The position numbers and the translations under genes are program-made. DNA of 64,000 nucleotides from Ehretia macrophylla (lineage: Eukaryota; Streptophyta; Magnoliopsida; Boraginales; Ehretiaceae): NCBI GenBank assembly GCA_037974665.1, contig CM075765.1, forward strand, positions 63,041,747 to 63,105,746. Direction: 5' to 3'. Shown here one piece after another: positions 25,201 through 39,480 of this stretch. The notes below the pieces were generated by a model. That model saw nothing but the letters and a program-made list of their open reading frames with translations, was not told where the DNA came from and did no database searches. The first letter of the stretch is position 1, and every line of letters starts with the position of its first letter.

Positions 25201-28200
25201 AGGGATGCGTCAAATCTCTATGCCAGCGTCTTCATTGGGTGAACCTTGGAAATAAGCGAGATTTTGATAGGCGGCACTCGACCGAACTCACTTTTTATCT
25301 GGATCGAGATCCAAGCAAAGTGAACACTTCGCTCGGTGACGTAAAGAGACGTTAGTAATTCTGCGAAAAAAAATATGGGACAACTGGGAACGGCGGAACG
25401 TCATGCTGATGCCGCAAAATTAGGACTATCATCCCTCTCAGCTGAGTCCTATTTTGACACTGATTGATCTCGAAAGCTTGATTCTGATCTTCATACTAGC
25501 TTCGATAGTCCGTCCTACACCACTCGACTGGAAGCCAACTAACATAGAATATAGCAAAGAAAGCTCTAGCTCTCGCTTCGCGCGGGAGTTTTCGTTGGCT
25601 TCAGACATCCTTGGTCTTATTGGTAACGGAAGGCTACGAGACCACATTCCAACTCTATTTTCCTTAATCAATAGAATGACCTCTTCGGCCTAGTTACACT
25701 TCTCTTTAAGAGAGGAGGCTACCAATGCCAACCGAGATGTTGAAATAGGGGATGTGAGCTCTCCTCAATAGTCAGATAGAATCGTAGGCATACGGTGACC
25801 GGCTTCGCGAGACCTTATTGGTCTACTCAAGGCGTTGCTCTATTGGGCGCAGCTTTCTTGATCTAGCTTTCTGACTAACTGAATAAGCTCTTGTCAATTC
25901 TTCTTCTCTTATGATATTTTGAGTTTTTCATTCGAAATAGAAGGAAGGGCGTGAAGGTAGTTTCAAAGCGTTCAAGGTGAGTGAGGTTTGGTGTTAGAGT
26001 CAGTGTTGAGGGGAAGTGGGTATTCGATGCATATCTTATAGATGTAACTTCTTTGCATCAACAAGCAAGAAAGTGAGCGAATGATCGGTGGTACAAGACC
26101 TTAGCAGCCTTGATACACTTGGTTTGCTTTGAAGACCACACCGTCGCTTACGTATGTATTTAACCTTTTTTCTTCCACTACATACGATGTGATGGAAGGA
26201 GACTGATTTTGACTAAACTCTGTCTCTGGACACTAGTCTATAATCTTCTTTCCTATCCCCTTTTCTCCAAAACAGCATTGTGAACGAGAGATGATCTAAA
26301 CGACCTCGCATTACCGGTCGACACATCCCGCACGTAATGTGACCTAGGATATCAGCGATCAACACTAATAGTGACGAAGTCATCAAACAAGGTCTCGATA
26401 GCAAGGTTCTTCAAGAACAAAAGTATGGCTTCGAGAATAGATATTGAATAAATAGAATTCGACATAACACATATATTCTAATATCTTAGTTGGTAGATAA
26501 TCATTGTTAGTTTAGTGGGCAAGCCGATTCCATCCGGCGAGATAGTGATCTATCCTCAACTTGTATATTCTAAGTAAAGACTTGGTCGGATTAATTCGCG
26601 AAAGTTGTTATGGGCGTATGCCTATTCTATTAATTGGATTAAGCACTTATTCCCAGGGTCCCTCCTAAGGTTTCCACATTTCTAGTCTACCATTGGAAAA
26701 CGCAGAACTTCATGAGTCATAGCTCCGTATGTTGCTTCAACCCCGGGTGGATTACCTCTTTATGCTTAGTTTAGTGCTTATTCCCTTCGGGACTACTTAT
26801 ATCAAGTCCTGTCCTGTATGATCCAATGTTGTTAGTAGCTTAAATCAGTATCTTGTCGGTCAGTCCTGCTTTTGCTCTTCATTTGGCCCATAAGGAAATA
26901 AGGGTAGGTATTTAGGTGGGGCTATAGGGCTTTGGTACATAAAAGTCATTATTGGTGGTCCAGTGTGGAATCAGCTTAGTTCTTGCACCAGAAATGTACG
27001 AGATCACTTATAGCAAGAAAGACAAAGAAAAGAAAGGTCCTTGTGATGCGTCAATCTAGTACTTTTTGGAGAGAGAGATGACTAAACGTTCAAAGGATGC
27101 TACTTGGGGACGGGTTGTCCCATTTTTCTTGATGCAAGTCTAAAGCAAGTAAGCTCTAATCCTATTGGATTCTTACACTCCAGTTGTATTTGGGTTTCGC
27201 TGCCTAGATACAGTCTACCCTTCTTCTTCCCCATCCCGCAATAACAAAAACAACAAAATAAAGATAGAGGACCAATCAATAGCAGCACACCTAAAAGACA
27301 ACATTTCATGTTCTAACACGGCAAAGCCTAGACACAAGAATCTTCCATCAGCTTTGACAAGTTTCTTTTTTAGAAAGGTCGATTCCTGAACCTTTGCCTT
27401 TGCTTTTTGTATTCAATGCGGCTTTCTCCAAGTCTAATCTCAGGTTTTTCCTTAGCTATGAACTCTATAGATTGATTGATCCACAAAGAGATTGTACCTA
27501 CTTCAGTAGTTGTTTATCCTAAACCCTATGGCACTTCGTTGCTTGCTCCAGTGAGCTACCTATTTAATGAAATGGATATTCTTCTCTATTTTTAGTGTGT
27601 GTACACGCTTTCAAGTGAAAAAGATGAACTCAGACTAATAAAAGGAAAGGGAAACTTTTCTTTCTGTCTAGGTCTGCCTCAACAAGCTTTGCTACTTCAA
27701 CAAGGAGTGGAGAAGGCCCCCTAGGCACAACCTGTTTAACAACAACAAGAAGAAGGAAATTTGGCTATTCTGGAAAGTGACTTTCACCAAATAGAGTATC
27801 CTTCCGTATAGGGGAAGGAAAGGCTCTCGCAGTAGTTGTTCTGTAAGGGCTTTCATTAGCGTGAGAAGGAAGACGGCAAAATGGTATTGAGCTAAGAATG
27901 CTTATACAGGGCATAGGGCTTATAGAGAATGAGAGGGGCTCACTTGACAGAGTGCCGAGCATTGTTCATCATGCTAGTTCCGCTACTTCAGTTCCAGTGG
28001 TAAACGAAACCTTATTTCTCTTTCTTTCAAGCCTACGTCTCTCTTTCAAGGGTTCTATTTTCTTTGGTAGCTTTGGGCAAGGTAGTACTGGTACTCAATC
28101 GATTTTGCTAATGCTGCTTTCAGCTTCAGGGAACAAGCAACGACTTTCGCGCTAGCTGCTTTCCCTTATGTTACACAAATAGTGCTTTGTCACCTATTTT

Positions 28201-31200
28201 TTCTTTATGATGTAGTAGTAGCGCGCGCCCTCGCACTTAGAGCAATTACGCGCTTCTCTCGTTATGTTGTGCAAGCCAGCTTTCTCAAGGAGGAGACATG
28301 ATTTAACAGTTAATTACATCTCGAATAAGACCTCCTAAGGACGCCGATTAGTAGAAAACTATTTAGATATTTTGAAGGAGACACACGAGAGGCGGCCAAA
28401 GATTCAGACTACGGTCGAAGCCAATTACAAAGGTTTGGAGGAGGATGAGACCCTTTCAAGGAGGTGATTGAGGCAGTACGGTAATAACCTTTACAACTAC
28501 TTGTCCTTAAAAAGCGTCAGCTTAAAAAAAGGGGTCCCCTTAATGTATGGGCCGAGACCAGGTTGGATTAGTAGCTTGAGGGTCGAGTGTTTCGACCATA
28601 AAACACTTTTGGCATTGGCTCAGGATGCCCCGACTTAGGATGTATGCTTCGATACACCCCCTGCTCTGTAGGAATTGACATATGATTTCGAATAATCGTT
28701 GATGATGAATTTTTCACTGCCAGCAGGGGCAACCTTTTGATGACGGCCTGACTGAACATTTATGAGAAAAGCCGTATAAATTGTCGTACCAGATCATTTC
28801 GAAAGGCGCTTGCTTTGGTTAGTTTCCTTCAACAGCCCGCGAACTTCTGTCAGAGGTCTTCGAGCCTTACGTGGCGGTAGGGTCGTCATGAGCAATAAGC
28901 GTCGACAACATCCTTCTCCTATACACTGGGCAGTCCATTGCTAAGGACTCGGTGCTCAACCGTGCCCATATGCTAGTTGAAACCAATCTTACCTTATTTA
29001 CGATAAACCCCGAAGATACTGCTCAGTCTATGTCCTCCAACGTTAAGTAGTATCTTGCGCTTAAATGGATTGGCCCTTCTTTTAGGGAAACTATATGATT
29101 GTCTTCCCTTAGATCTGAGGGCGACAATGTTGAGAGGGCGAAAGCATTTTTCTTTTTTCAATCTCTCGGAAAGAGGAAAAGGTCCCCGGTCGATCGAATC
29201 CGTGTATTTAACATTTTAGAATGTTCATTCTTCTCCTCTGCTTTTGCTCTGGCCTAGGAGTAGGAGCTCAGGTCAGGCATGCCCTTGATTCTTGCCGCTC
29301 ATGCCTTGCCTTTTGCTTGCTTAATTTAGCTAATCTGCTAATCGTGAATCCCTTGCTCACTTTGTTCCAATTCATCTTTCTTCTGTTGTTAAGCGAGGGA
29401 AATCCATAGGTTAATTAATAGCTTTTTTTTTTTTGTAAACAATAAATATATGTCCCTCCCCTCTTCTCTGTTGAGTTCATCTTGTAAAGAGGGCTATAGT
29501 TCAATAGTATGGGCATTTCTCCTTATAAGAGGAAGGGTGTGTTAAAGCCATCGCATAGGGGCTCCCGTATAAGCTCCCACAAGGATTGATAATAAGCATC
29601 AATCAGCTTTCTACGGAGATAAAATGAACAATCCATTTTCAATATTATCTTGATTTCCATCTCAAGCTCGGTCATTGGTTGTTCTCCTCAATCGATTAGA
29701 CTATGGTGAATTGTTTGTGTATTAGTCTTTGGCAAAGTGGTTGACGCTATTGCTCGCAACTGGTCTTGATCGGTCTGTCGGTCCAACAAAGAAATCCACT
29801 CTAGTTGCTTCTTCTGTCTGGTCAGAAACTGGTATTCTATTTATGGTGGTTGGGTCGGCAGCAAGCATAGGAGCTAAGGTTGAAAGCAAGGTAGAGTGAA
29901 GCACAGTTGACAACAGTTAATTGGCTCAGGCGATTCTTGTTGTTGGTGCGGGCGTTACCGGGAATTGAGACAACCCAAAGAGGGACCGTTAACTATAATT
30001 TGATTATGTATATCAACAAAGAGATGCGTAATAAGCTTTGCTCAGGCGTCTCGTCTCTCAGTTTCGTGTTGGACAGCACGAATACGCTGGATCAGGTGCC
30101 CTAGCCGAGCTAAAGTCTGATTTGATGAAATCCTTCGAAGAAGAGTCCAGTTAACCACTCCTATCATTGGCTTCCCGCATCCTCAAGGGGCCGCTCGGAC
30201 GAAGAACCGGCAAGTCGAGTATGGAATTAAAGCTCGGGTGGGGCATCAACCATATCACAAGTTGCGAACCTATTGAGATGCTTCCTTGTAGAACCCAACA
30301 AGGGTTGTAACTCAATAGAGTGAGTGGGAAACCTTGTAAACGCGAGCAGGAGAATATAGATGGGTCTGTCTTGTCTTAGACTAGCCCTACTCCATCCATC
30401 TTGGCTATCTTGAGCTTATGAATAAGCTTGGGGCTACTTTTCATTTTCTACTTACTACTAGGGCTTCAAGCACTAATTCCTACGCTTAATCGGGTCTCAT
30501 AGTCCCCCTGTGACCTTCACAGCCTGATTAATGCTCTTTAAAAGTGTACTTCTATGGCCCTTCGCCGAGCATTTTAGAGTTTCTTTCTCAGGATGTGCCT
30601 TTATCTTCACCGATGGATTGGCATACTTATTGTGAACTTTTGTATGCGATTCCTGCTGTTCATTACTAGTGAGTGTAGCATTGATGTCTTTAAGAATTTC
30701 CCTGTTTCTGTCTGCGCTTTCATCTGTCTGTGCTTGAAAAGATTCCTAGAAGCCGACACGTAGTAAGGCCAGAAAAAGGGATAAAGTAGGACAGTCTGCC
30801 TCTCTCTATCTTCCCATTCCTTGTAAGAAGTCCTAGGAGCCAAGGCAGTAAGGAAGCCAGTCTTTTAGTAAGTCTTTCCCTTCCTTGTACCTACTAACCC
30901 TACCTATATGCTCACCAGACATCGCCCCTTGCTTTGACTTTGCTACATTTTTCACTTGTATGAAATTCTTATCTCTCAAGAGTCAAAGGGCTACGAACCT
31001 CGTAAATCCAACAAGACTTCTTTGTGATTAGCTTATGAAAGCAGAAAAAGGAGTTCCCGCATACCGTACTCTAAGAGCTCCTTAGTCACACTCTTAGTAG
31101 GTAAACCCTACTCCTAGTAGTGCACTCAGTCCTTTCAGAGAAGACATCGGGCAATGAAGACTTCCTTATTTCACTTTTATCTATACGATAAGTTTCCACA

Positions 31201-34200
31201 TTTGCTGATTCCACTTGAGCAAAAACATCTTATTCAACTGGTAATACCGTATCTATTTCTATGTAATATGGCACTGCATTTGCACTGTGATCGGAGAGGA
31301 ATCTTATCCTTGCATCCCTTTTTTGGCTACTTTACTACGCTATTCAAAGCATCGAAGACGCTACCGAACCACTACTCATACTAGTAGTTCATCCTCTCGT
31401 CTGTCCCTAGCTGCCTTGAGATAAGAATCAGTTAAGATAACAACTTTTTTTCTTCGAATATATGTATCTCTGTCTCGCCTGCGTAGGGATTTGATTGAAC
31501 TACTCCAAACTCTTTATCAGCATCTGTTTTCAATGCCAGCAGGATTGCTCTATTGTATTCCTTTGCCCGCCTGTGAGAGCATTATAGCTATGATCTTTAT
31601 TCTCTTATGAAATCTATAACCAAATGAAACTGATTCAATGGCAGCCCTTCTTCCTTGTTCACAGAAACCATTTTCTAAAGAGTAAATAGAACAAGAGCAA
31701 TCGCAGCTGAGTCAACTCTATCCATTCTTGTTCCAAGCTAAAAGCTTGAAGAATAAGAGCTTATTCAACTCGAGGGTCAAAGAAGACCAATGAAATCTCG
31801 ATTCAACTACAAGCCCAGATTACTAATGGAAAGAAGAGCCCAGAACTTCGACCAGCCCTAGAGAAAAAGTCAAAGCTAAAGTCGAAGAGGCTGTAGACAA
31901 AGACTTTCCTACCGTTGGCACTTTTACAAAGTTTCCAAAGGGAATCCCCCGAGTACATACCCTTTTTTGGTGTGAAGCTACCTGCCTTTAGCAATACAGC
32001 TTGTTTTTCGCACCTATGAGTCTGATTGCTTTATCAATCGCCTTATCTTATTTATTCTTTTGAACCGGCTAAATGTTTTCATTTTTGCACGTCGTAAGTA
32101 GAGTAGCTGAGCTTCCTTTGTATCAGACAAGGAAATTCCCCTTCCGGTGTTGATACTTTGAAAGAAAGAGTCCCAGATTGGTTATCAGCTTTAGAACCTC
32201 AGCTTTGAGGAAGTCCTGTGATTTCACCAAGAAGCTGCGCCTGATCTCTCTTGAAAGCAAGGGAAGGAAGGGCACTTTTGAGAGCTTAGATCCATATGAG
32301 GAAAAATTTGTTGTGACACAATCTGAATTGCTCGTGACAACATAGAAGATTTCGGGATACTGACATATGACTAGTATTTCCTTTCGGTTGAGGGAGTCAG
32401 ACAGGTTTTTATTCCTGCTAAATTCTCCTAACAAGAGGTCTATGTCAATTAGACCAATCTGTGCCCGATTGCGGTCGGCACTGCCAACCTTATTCAATCG
32501 GTATATGCCCTGAGTTTCCCAGATACCATTACTACAGGGTATATCGTGGGAACCAACATGGAAAGCCTTGCCTATTTTTAGTCAAGTCTTCTTAACTTTA
32601 TCGGGTGGAAACTTTCCTAACTACTATTAATTAAGGAATGGCTACTATAACTGGTGGAGTCTCCAAAACAACTAATAACCATGGAAGATAAAGAATCTAA
32701 ATTGCCAACAATGAAATGAGCGGTACCCACGAGCTAGGAGCTAGGAGCTAGTAGCAAGGGGGTGTCATGGAAGATTCACTCAAACTTTTTTTGATTGAGC
32801 TAGAACCGATACGCCAACACCAGCTAAGGTAGTTTACTAGTACAGTTGGTCGCAGTTCCGAGGACATCTAGTCTAAGTGCTTATGCTTCTGTTTTTCCCT
32901 CAGGGGTTGTTGTCCGTCCATCCCCTTGCCCGAGAGGGCTTTGATAGGGTGGAATAGCTAGGGTATATAGTAGCGTTCTATACAATCAAATATGATCAAA
33001 ACTAAGCAATAGCTAGGTAAGAGCCATTAATCATCCTACCGAGGATACCATAGATAGCAGGCCTCCCAAGGATATATTGGATAAGAGTTTGAAAAGTTAT
33101 ACCGTAAATAAGAGTAGTAGGACTCTCAGTTCTGCCAATCTCCTCGCTCTAACAAGTTAAGCTTTCTAAGGGCCTCTTCTTACTAGTGCTCCATTTCCTA
33201 ACCCAACAAGCTTTTTGTATACATGCATTTCGAGCCAGTGATAATTCAAATACTTTTTTTGTTTAGTAATTAGTAATTTAATCTCTTCTATCGGCCATGG
33301 TCGATAGTCATGACACTAAATAAAAGAGAATCTTTTTAGGTCTGAAGGGTAAGCAAAGACAAACGGGATATTTTCCTAAAAGTTAAGAAGGTTCTTTTTT
33401 CATAGCATACTCTATTCCAGCTATTGGCTAGCCGGTTGGACTTGGCTGCCACTACAACTGTAACTCAGGAAGTGATCAGTTATCCCAAAAAACCAAGGTG
33501 CATTTATCCATTCTAGCGGGAGAAAGCCAATCTATCTACTCCTTTCCTTTCTTTGACTTTTGAAAAAGCCTTATGGGAATAGATAAGTAATTTTATTTGC
33601 AATTGGCTAGGTTAAGATCGATTCTCAATGGAGAAAATCTATAATCCAAATCGATTGGTCTACTTTATTGTTTTCAGGGTTGATTCTCCTATTGATTAAC
33701 CTCCTTCAACCTCCAAAGCTGATAAGATCCCAGCTCCTTCTCCAACAGCAGCAAGAGATCGTCTGTATGCATCGACATCGTCCGCGATTCGATAGCATAG
33801 GGAAGTATAGAATTAGATGCTAGCTTCTCTTAAATGCGGGGTGCTTAACACATGCAGATTGGACCCCTTCCTTTATAGGATTGTCGCCTCAGTGAGTGCC
33901 TCCTCGATGGAAGTAAGTGTTCCTAAGGCGGGAACAGGGAAGAAGTGAGGGAGGTCTTTCGAGATTGAATATGACTGAGAATTGTGTAAAGAAGAGTTCG
34001 TTCTTTCGAAGCAAGCCATTGGCAAGGAATTGATGTACTGAATCCGCTGCTATTAAAGGAATTACTGGCTTTCCTAAGCTTGACACAGATGTAATGTAAT
34101 AAGCTATTTTCCCAGCGAGAAAGATAATGTTAATTGGCTTTTACTTATTCTTATCTAGTGCGCCTAGGACTAATTCCACTCACGGCATTAGAGGTCATAC

Positions 34201-36050
34201 CCGCCAAAAGCATTTTTGCGATCACACCCATCAATCTCCAATAAATCAAGTCAGGGGGTAGAATCCGTTGCTTGTATGGATGGTATTGAATTAGCTGTTG
34301 GAGGAATATCCGCTGTGGGACTTCATAAGATCATGCCATTAAAAGTTAGCTCTTTCGGAAGAGAAGGAGTTGCATATAGAAAGGCTATTAGTAAGTCAAT
34401 TGCTTTACCTAGGTAGGGGGCGGGCCATTTCGCCTAGTAGGAGTAGAAGTCTTAGCATGTTAGCAATTTGAATTGGACAACTTTCAACAGTTGGGATGAA
34501 GCCTTTCCTTAAGCGTTCGTTCGCCTAAAGAAATGGCGATTCTTGGTCAAACTAAGCATTCGTTCGGAGTCGCTACGAGAGAATAACTACTGATTTCCCT
34601 GCTTCCTCTTCTCGGTCTCGGAGAATGCTTGATTCAAACTATTAAATTGACAAAAGTCTCTTTGAAAGTGAAATAGATACTGTTGGTCACATAGCCTAGG
34701 GGCTACCACAGGAAGTCAGCTTCGCCTGTGACCTTAAGGAATACAAAATGTTACCCGAAATTCGTAACAAATACTTTACTTTGCCTGCTATTCTTTCCAA
34801 AATCCATTTCACAGGGTGTTCACTCAAACTCAACACGAATTGAATCCCGAGGTGACTTCGCTAGACTTGCTTCTAGTCTGATAGGAAATCCAACTCAGAG
34901 TCGTAAGAACTGAAGGCAAGGCCTAAGACCGCTTATTCCTTCTCGAAAGCTGCCTGCGAATGCCCTTCTTACTAGGCTAACAGCAGTGAGATCGAATCCC
35001 AAGGGAAATCCCAATATCAAATCGGAAAAAGCCCCGTGGGAGAATGAGGAAAATGTGGGGTCTTCAACTGGGGTAAAGTTAGGCATACATGCATCTAAGG
35101 GGAAAGTCCTATCGTAGTGAAGCTTACTTGGAAGATCTAAAGATATAGACTGATTCAATATGAGTAAACATGGAGGTGGTTAATAGTTGAACAGATTGGG
35201 TTGTAGTGATAGGGGGATGACTGGCATGTGATCTTTGGCCATAGAAGTGACCCTTTTTCTCATATGGGTAAAGACTAAGACGGATGAGATAAGGAGATTT
35301 TAGTTAGAGGAATGCCTCCGTGAGCTATAGTAGCGTTAAGAGGAGGAATGAGGAGGATGGATCCTTTCCGGGCGATATTCTCCCTTTTCTTTATAGTAAG
35401 GGGCAGGAAGATCAAGGCTGAATCTGACTTTCATTTCATTTCATTTAGGTGTGCGCCAATTTTGACTTTCTAAGATCTTTCTTTGAAGGACTCTATGCCT
35501 GTTCTCGAATCCGCAGCAATAGATGAGGATTTCGCTTGCCTTGGTGGAAGCTCTAGATGTCGGTAGAGCTACTTCTGAACTACGTCCACAAAAGACTGAG
35601 ACGGTTCCCATGAACCGCGAACTAAGACTCCGTCACTGCCTAAGAAGTTGGAACTTGTAAGATACAAATAGAAAAATAAGGTATTCCCCTTCGAGAATAA
35701 ATAGAACCTATTAGAACTATGCAGACGATATTCCGACATCGGAGTTGAGTCTATTTTTTCTCTTATTTGCATTAACTCTTTAACTACCAAACAAGAAAGA
35801 ACAAGGAATGCAGAGCTATACATAGTCTTACTTCTAATACGTTCATTCCCCATAGACAACGGGGCACCCACTCAAAATGAACAAGGGCTCCTTACTCCTT
35901 CACATCCGACCACCCTTTGAAAGGGCAGATAGACTTGACTCCCCGATTGGGCAGTGGCACTCGAATGAGACCAAGCATCCCTTCCTTTGGTATGAAAGAA
36001 GTAGCAATGAAGAATCTCCCTCACAGGGAGGAAAGAGGCTTTAGATAGGA
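19291..36050. other. Long mitochondrial-type spacer without recognisable genes
   Basis: Nearly 17 kb in which I cannot support any gene. The longest frames are 120 codons (21,219-21,581, minus), 124 codons (32,123-32,497, minus) and 117 codons (22,927-23,280, minus); none shows a known motif. A decayed plus-strand frame near 28,820-29,020 reads NILLLYTGQSIAKDSVLNRA in a run broken by stops and is unassigned. Sparse coding is normal for plant mitochondrial genomes, so this fits the NUMT interpretation. Confidence 0.45.
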
Positions 36051-36329
36051 ATTCTTACTTCAACTAGAGCTTGGAACCTTTGAGTCTTTCCTGCTTTGAC
36101 CCATAAAAAATGAAGAAGAACAAGGGGCTCCTACCCTTCCACAATAGCCCAGTAGCTTCCTTATACTATACCTACTCCCGAAAGCCCATCTACAGATCGG
36201 GAAGTCCTCATACACAGACAGTGAAGGCAGCGAAAGAATGTCTTACTACAGACAGAACAGAGTCAATAGCCAAAGTAAGACCTACGAGGACAAGAACAAC
36301 CGAGAAAAGAAAAAGAATAAGAGGAAGAG

Positions 36330-36960
36330 GCGGATTCCCTAGCCAATCTGGCATCAACCATTGTCATACTCTACGAAAAAGCTTCCGGAGAAATAGAGAT
36401 CAGGTTGTTAGAGGAACTAGCCTATTGCTTGCAGATTAGTGAGGAAGAAGAGCATGCATAATTATCTACAAAAGATCCTTCAACCAAAGACTGTTCCATT
36501 GTATGGACAACGAATAGGCAAGCAAGGTGATGGAAGAGATGCACGAAGGATATGTGGATCCCCACATGAATGGTCTCATGATGGCCAAAAAGATTATAAG
36601 AAAAGGGTACTATTAAATCAAGAAATACTGCAAAAATTATGTCAAAAGATGCTTTCAATGCCAAGAGCACGGGAACGGAACCTAAGACATACCCCATAAA
36701 CGGATCTTTGCAATTTCACTGCGCCATGGCCATTTTCAACATGGAGGATCGACATCATCAGCAAATCTCTCCCAAGTCCTCCAATGGCCACGAGTATATC
36801 TTGGTAGCAGTGGATTATTTCATCAAATGGGTGGAGGTAGCTTCATATACAACAGTCAATGCCAATCATGTCATTTTATCAAGGCCAATATCATGATGAG
36901 ATTTGGCATGCCCAATGAAATCAGGAGTGACATCAATAGCAAGACAGCGGATATGCGAAC
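36330..36960 (+). mobile_element. Ty3/gypsy RNase H end and integrase fragment
   Basis: Plus-strand frames give, in order, ADSLANLASTIVILY (about 36,330-36,375), the C-terminal signature of gypsy RNase H. Next comes an integrase zinc-binding HHCC module (about 36,530-36,670) with MHEGYVDPHMNGLMMAKKII and CFQCQEHG. Then comes the integrase core start GHEYILVAVDYFIKWVEVAS (about 36,790-36,845), containing the Asp of the DDE triad, followed by RFGMPNEIRSD (about 36,900-36,930). Frame changes and stops between blocks show it is dead. Orientation is the same as the gag fragment at 17-19 kb, but 17 kb of unrelated sequence separates them. Confidence 0.85.
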
Positions 36961-38985
36961 AAGATCATATAGTTTCACTGAAACCTCATATCCGCAATGA
37001 ATATTCCGTTTTCGCATATGAGGTGTCGGGAATGTCTATCTCTAAAAGAGCTGATAAGCGACATCCCTATCCTTCACGCCACCCTCTCTGCTAGTCTTTT
37101 TCTTATTCCTGCTTGCCTTTCATTTTCATCTTACTATATTCGGAAAATCTGTTCTGTCTAATATATATCCTGGCTGATAGTGCTGATCCTTCCTGTGTTA
37201 TTCTTCCAGGATTGGCTTATCTTATTGTGAAAAATATTGGACTACTTCCTATGGTAAATAAGTCACAATCCCGGGGCGGGAAGTTCAACAGCTTGTTAGA
37301 AAGTCATTCAAAACAAAGGCATGAAGCTTGGCATGGAGACATTTCCAATGGAAAACTTTAAGGCCTCAATGGAAGGGTTCACCCTCCAGTACGAACAAAG
37401 GTTTAGTCTACTCCCTTGCCGAAAGCTTTTCTACCTACACTAGCTTTGAAAGAGTTGTGGAAGCTGGCAATCTTGGTTGAGGAAAAAGACTACACCAAAT
37501 AACGTTTATAAACCCGAGTTAGGTACAAGAAAAGCGAAAGAAGCTATTTAGCGGTCAACTTTCTCATATAATCTAATTATTGGTGAAGGAGGGAAAGATA
37601 ACTCGAAAAAGGCCAATAGGTATAGGAAAGATCGTCAAACGTCTCTCTTTTATAGCGCGCTTAGCAGCTCTTTCTTCCTTTAATGGCTACTTCCATCAAC
37701 GGCCCTTACAAGGTTCATCTAGGCTGCCTAACTGCAGGCATTCAAGTTTTAACTGGGTAAGACTCCCTTACACGCTTACCTATCTATCTAAACATGGCAT
37801 TCTCTCTTCCTGCCTTTATGCGACTAGAATCAATATGCCTAGGACATAGTTTTCCTGCAAGCTGAGTGTGTAAGGCCCCACAGGGAAGGCCCTTTACCTT
37901 TAGGTCAAAATGCCGCTATCATGTGCGGATAAGCCTTCCGATTAGCTGACTGAGACCATCTCCGGCTTATAGCTGGTAGAACTAGATAGCTGTTAGAACG
38001 TTAGGTAAACTGCAATCTATGGCAGTTTCTTAAAGTCTGTAGCTCCTCAACGAATGTCTGTTGATTAGCTTAGCCTACCCCAATCGAATATCCTCTATAA
38101 GAAGGTTTTATCTATTCAAAAACCAAGCTATCTATACCTGTAAGCCCACGGTTTCATTCCAATACTTTGATTAGTTACGAAGACGTGGACCTTTACCTTT
38201 TGACTTTGCAAGAGTAGTTTCATCGGTGGAAGGGGGGGAGAAGGTTGTTCGACTGAAGCCCGACCTCTATGATTTGAAATGAGTGTGGAAATGTCCCTTT
38301 AAGAAAATGATCTTTACAGAAAAAGAGCCCAGAGGTTTAGTTAGCTATTGTCCTATTTTCTTTTTTCTTCTCGATGGGAGGCTTTCCCAATAGCACTGGT
38401 TTGTCAACCTCAATGGTCTTTCCCAATCTTTTTTCTATTACTGACACCTAGAACCAGCTTAAATTGCTAAAGCAACTCCCGAACCTAATTCCCAAGGTCG
38501 CATACCTGTCGCATAAAAAGAAAATGCATAATAGTTATAGTTGGATTCTCCAATAGGACAGGCATTAATATTCAAAGGTTGACTCTCATGCTGGGACATC
38601 ATCCACAGCTAGATCCTCTTTTAGTTTAGGAAGTAGATCGAAAGGGCAAAGAGAGCCACTCGGTCATCATGGATAAAACTACCCCTCTTTCAATTGGCAT
38701 TTAACCATCTTCTTTTCACTAGGGCCGGGTTTGGTCTATGAAAAACATCTCCTAAAGGAAGTGGAAGTGACATATGTTATGTCGGCGTAAGCGATCTTTT
38801 TATTATGGAATCCCCTGTTTGGATCTTTGATGGAATAAAAAGAGTCTAAGAGGATGCCATGCCATAGAAGGAACAACTAATGCCATTTCAAGAAGAATGG
38901 TGCAAGTGAATCAGAACTTGAGAATCTAGCTATTGCGAAAACTGTCTTCGCATAGGGAAATGCCAACAGCTTTAAGTCTTCCCAC
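36961..38985. other. Mitochondrial-type spacer, nothing recognised
   Basis: About 2 kb after the integrase fragment. Some plus-strand frames at 37,110-37,360 might be further gypsy tail sequence, but no motif confirms it. The rest resembles the other non-coding mitochondrial-type sequence. Confidence 0.35.
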
Positions 38986-38989
38986 AGAA

Positions 38990-39480
38990 GAGTTTGAATG
39001 AGAGGCTATTAATGGAAGGCTAATTTTCGAAGGTTGAATGCAGGGAATCGCTACTTACTAAGGTGATTGGGGCAGCAGTGGTTTTCTCGATAGGGGGCAG
39101 TCCGATGTCCCCATTCTCTATGAGGCTTTGGATACCTTCCTTCAAGCCACAACACTTTTCAATGGGACGGACCTCTTAGGCACAAGAGTTCGGATTCTCG
39201 GTCTTCCCTTCTTCATCTGACCTGACCTCTTCCATTGTGGTAGTTCTATACGGTTTTCCTTCATCAACTCCTCGAAGAGATCTTTCACGATTTCATTAGG
39301 GAATTCAAAACCCAACCTCTCTTTTTAGGAGGGTTTCTTCTCACCGTTTTCCTTATCCTTACCCTTTTTCATCATCTTTTTTGGCCTTCCCTATCACCAT
39401 TCTTCTTTTTCTTTGCTTCGACTCCAGTTGTCTCAACCTTTGAAGCTGCCTTGGGCTTTAAGTTGAGCGCCTCTTGCTAA
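38990..39480 (-). mobile_element. Ty3/gypsy gag-like fragment at NUMT right edge
   Basis: Minus-strand translation across frames gives FEFPNEIVKDLFEELMKENR then IELPQWKRS (about 39,305-39,220), like the gypsy gag segment before the zinc knuckle. A little further on it gives LKEGIQSLIENGDIGLPPIE then KTTAAPIT (about 39,145-39,060), typical of the segment after the knuckle. A Lys-rich stretch lies upstream. Stops and frameshifts are present. It is in the opposite orientation to the other two gypsy fragments, so it is probably a separate piece. Confidence 0.6.

Noticed and set aside
28568..29100. Apparent decayed gene (NILLLYTGQSIAKDSVLNRA on plus; 63-codon frame on minus)
   Set aside because: No family recognised, frames broken by stops; a viral or plasmid polymerase origin was considered, but no diagnostic motif was found.
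29489..29560. Possible tRNA start (GGGCTATAGTTCAATAGTATG)
   Set aside because: The 5' third resembles a tRNA, but no anticodon stem, T arm or closing acceptor strand is seen downstream.
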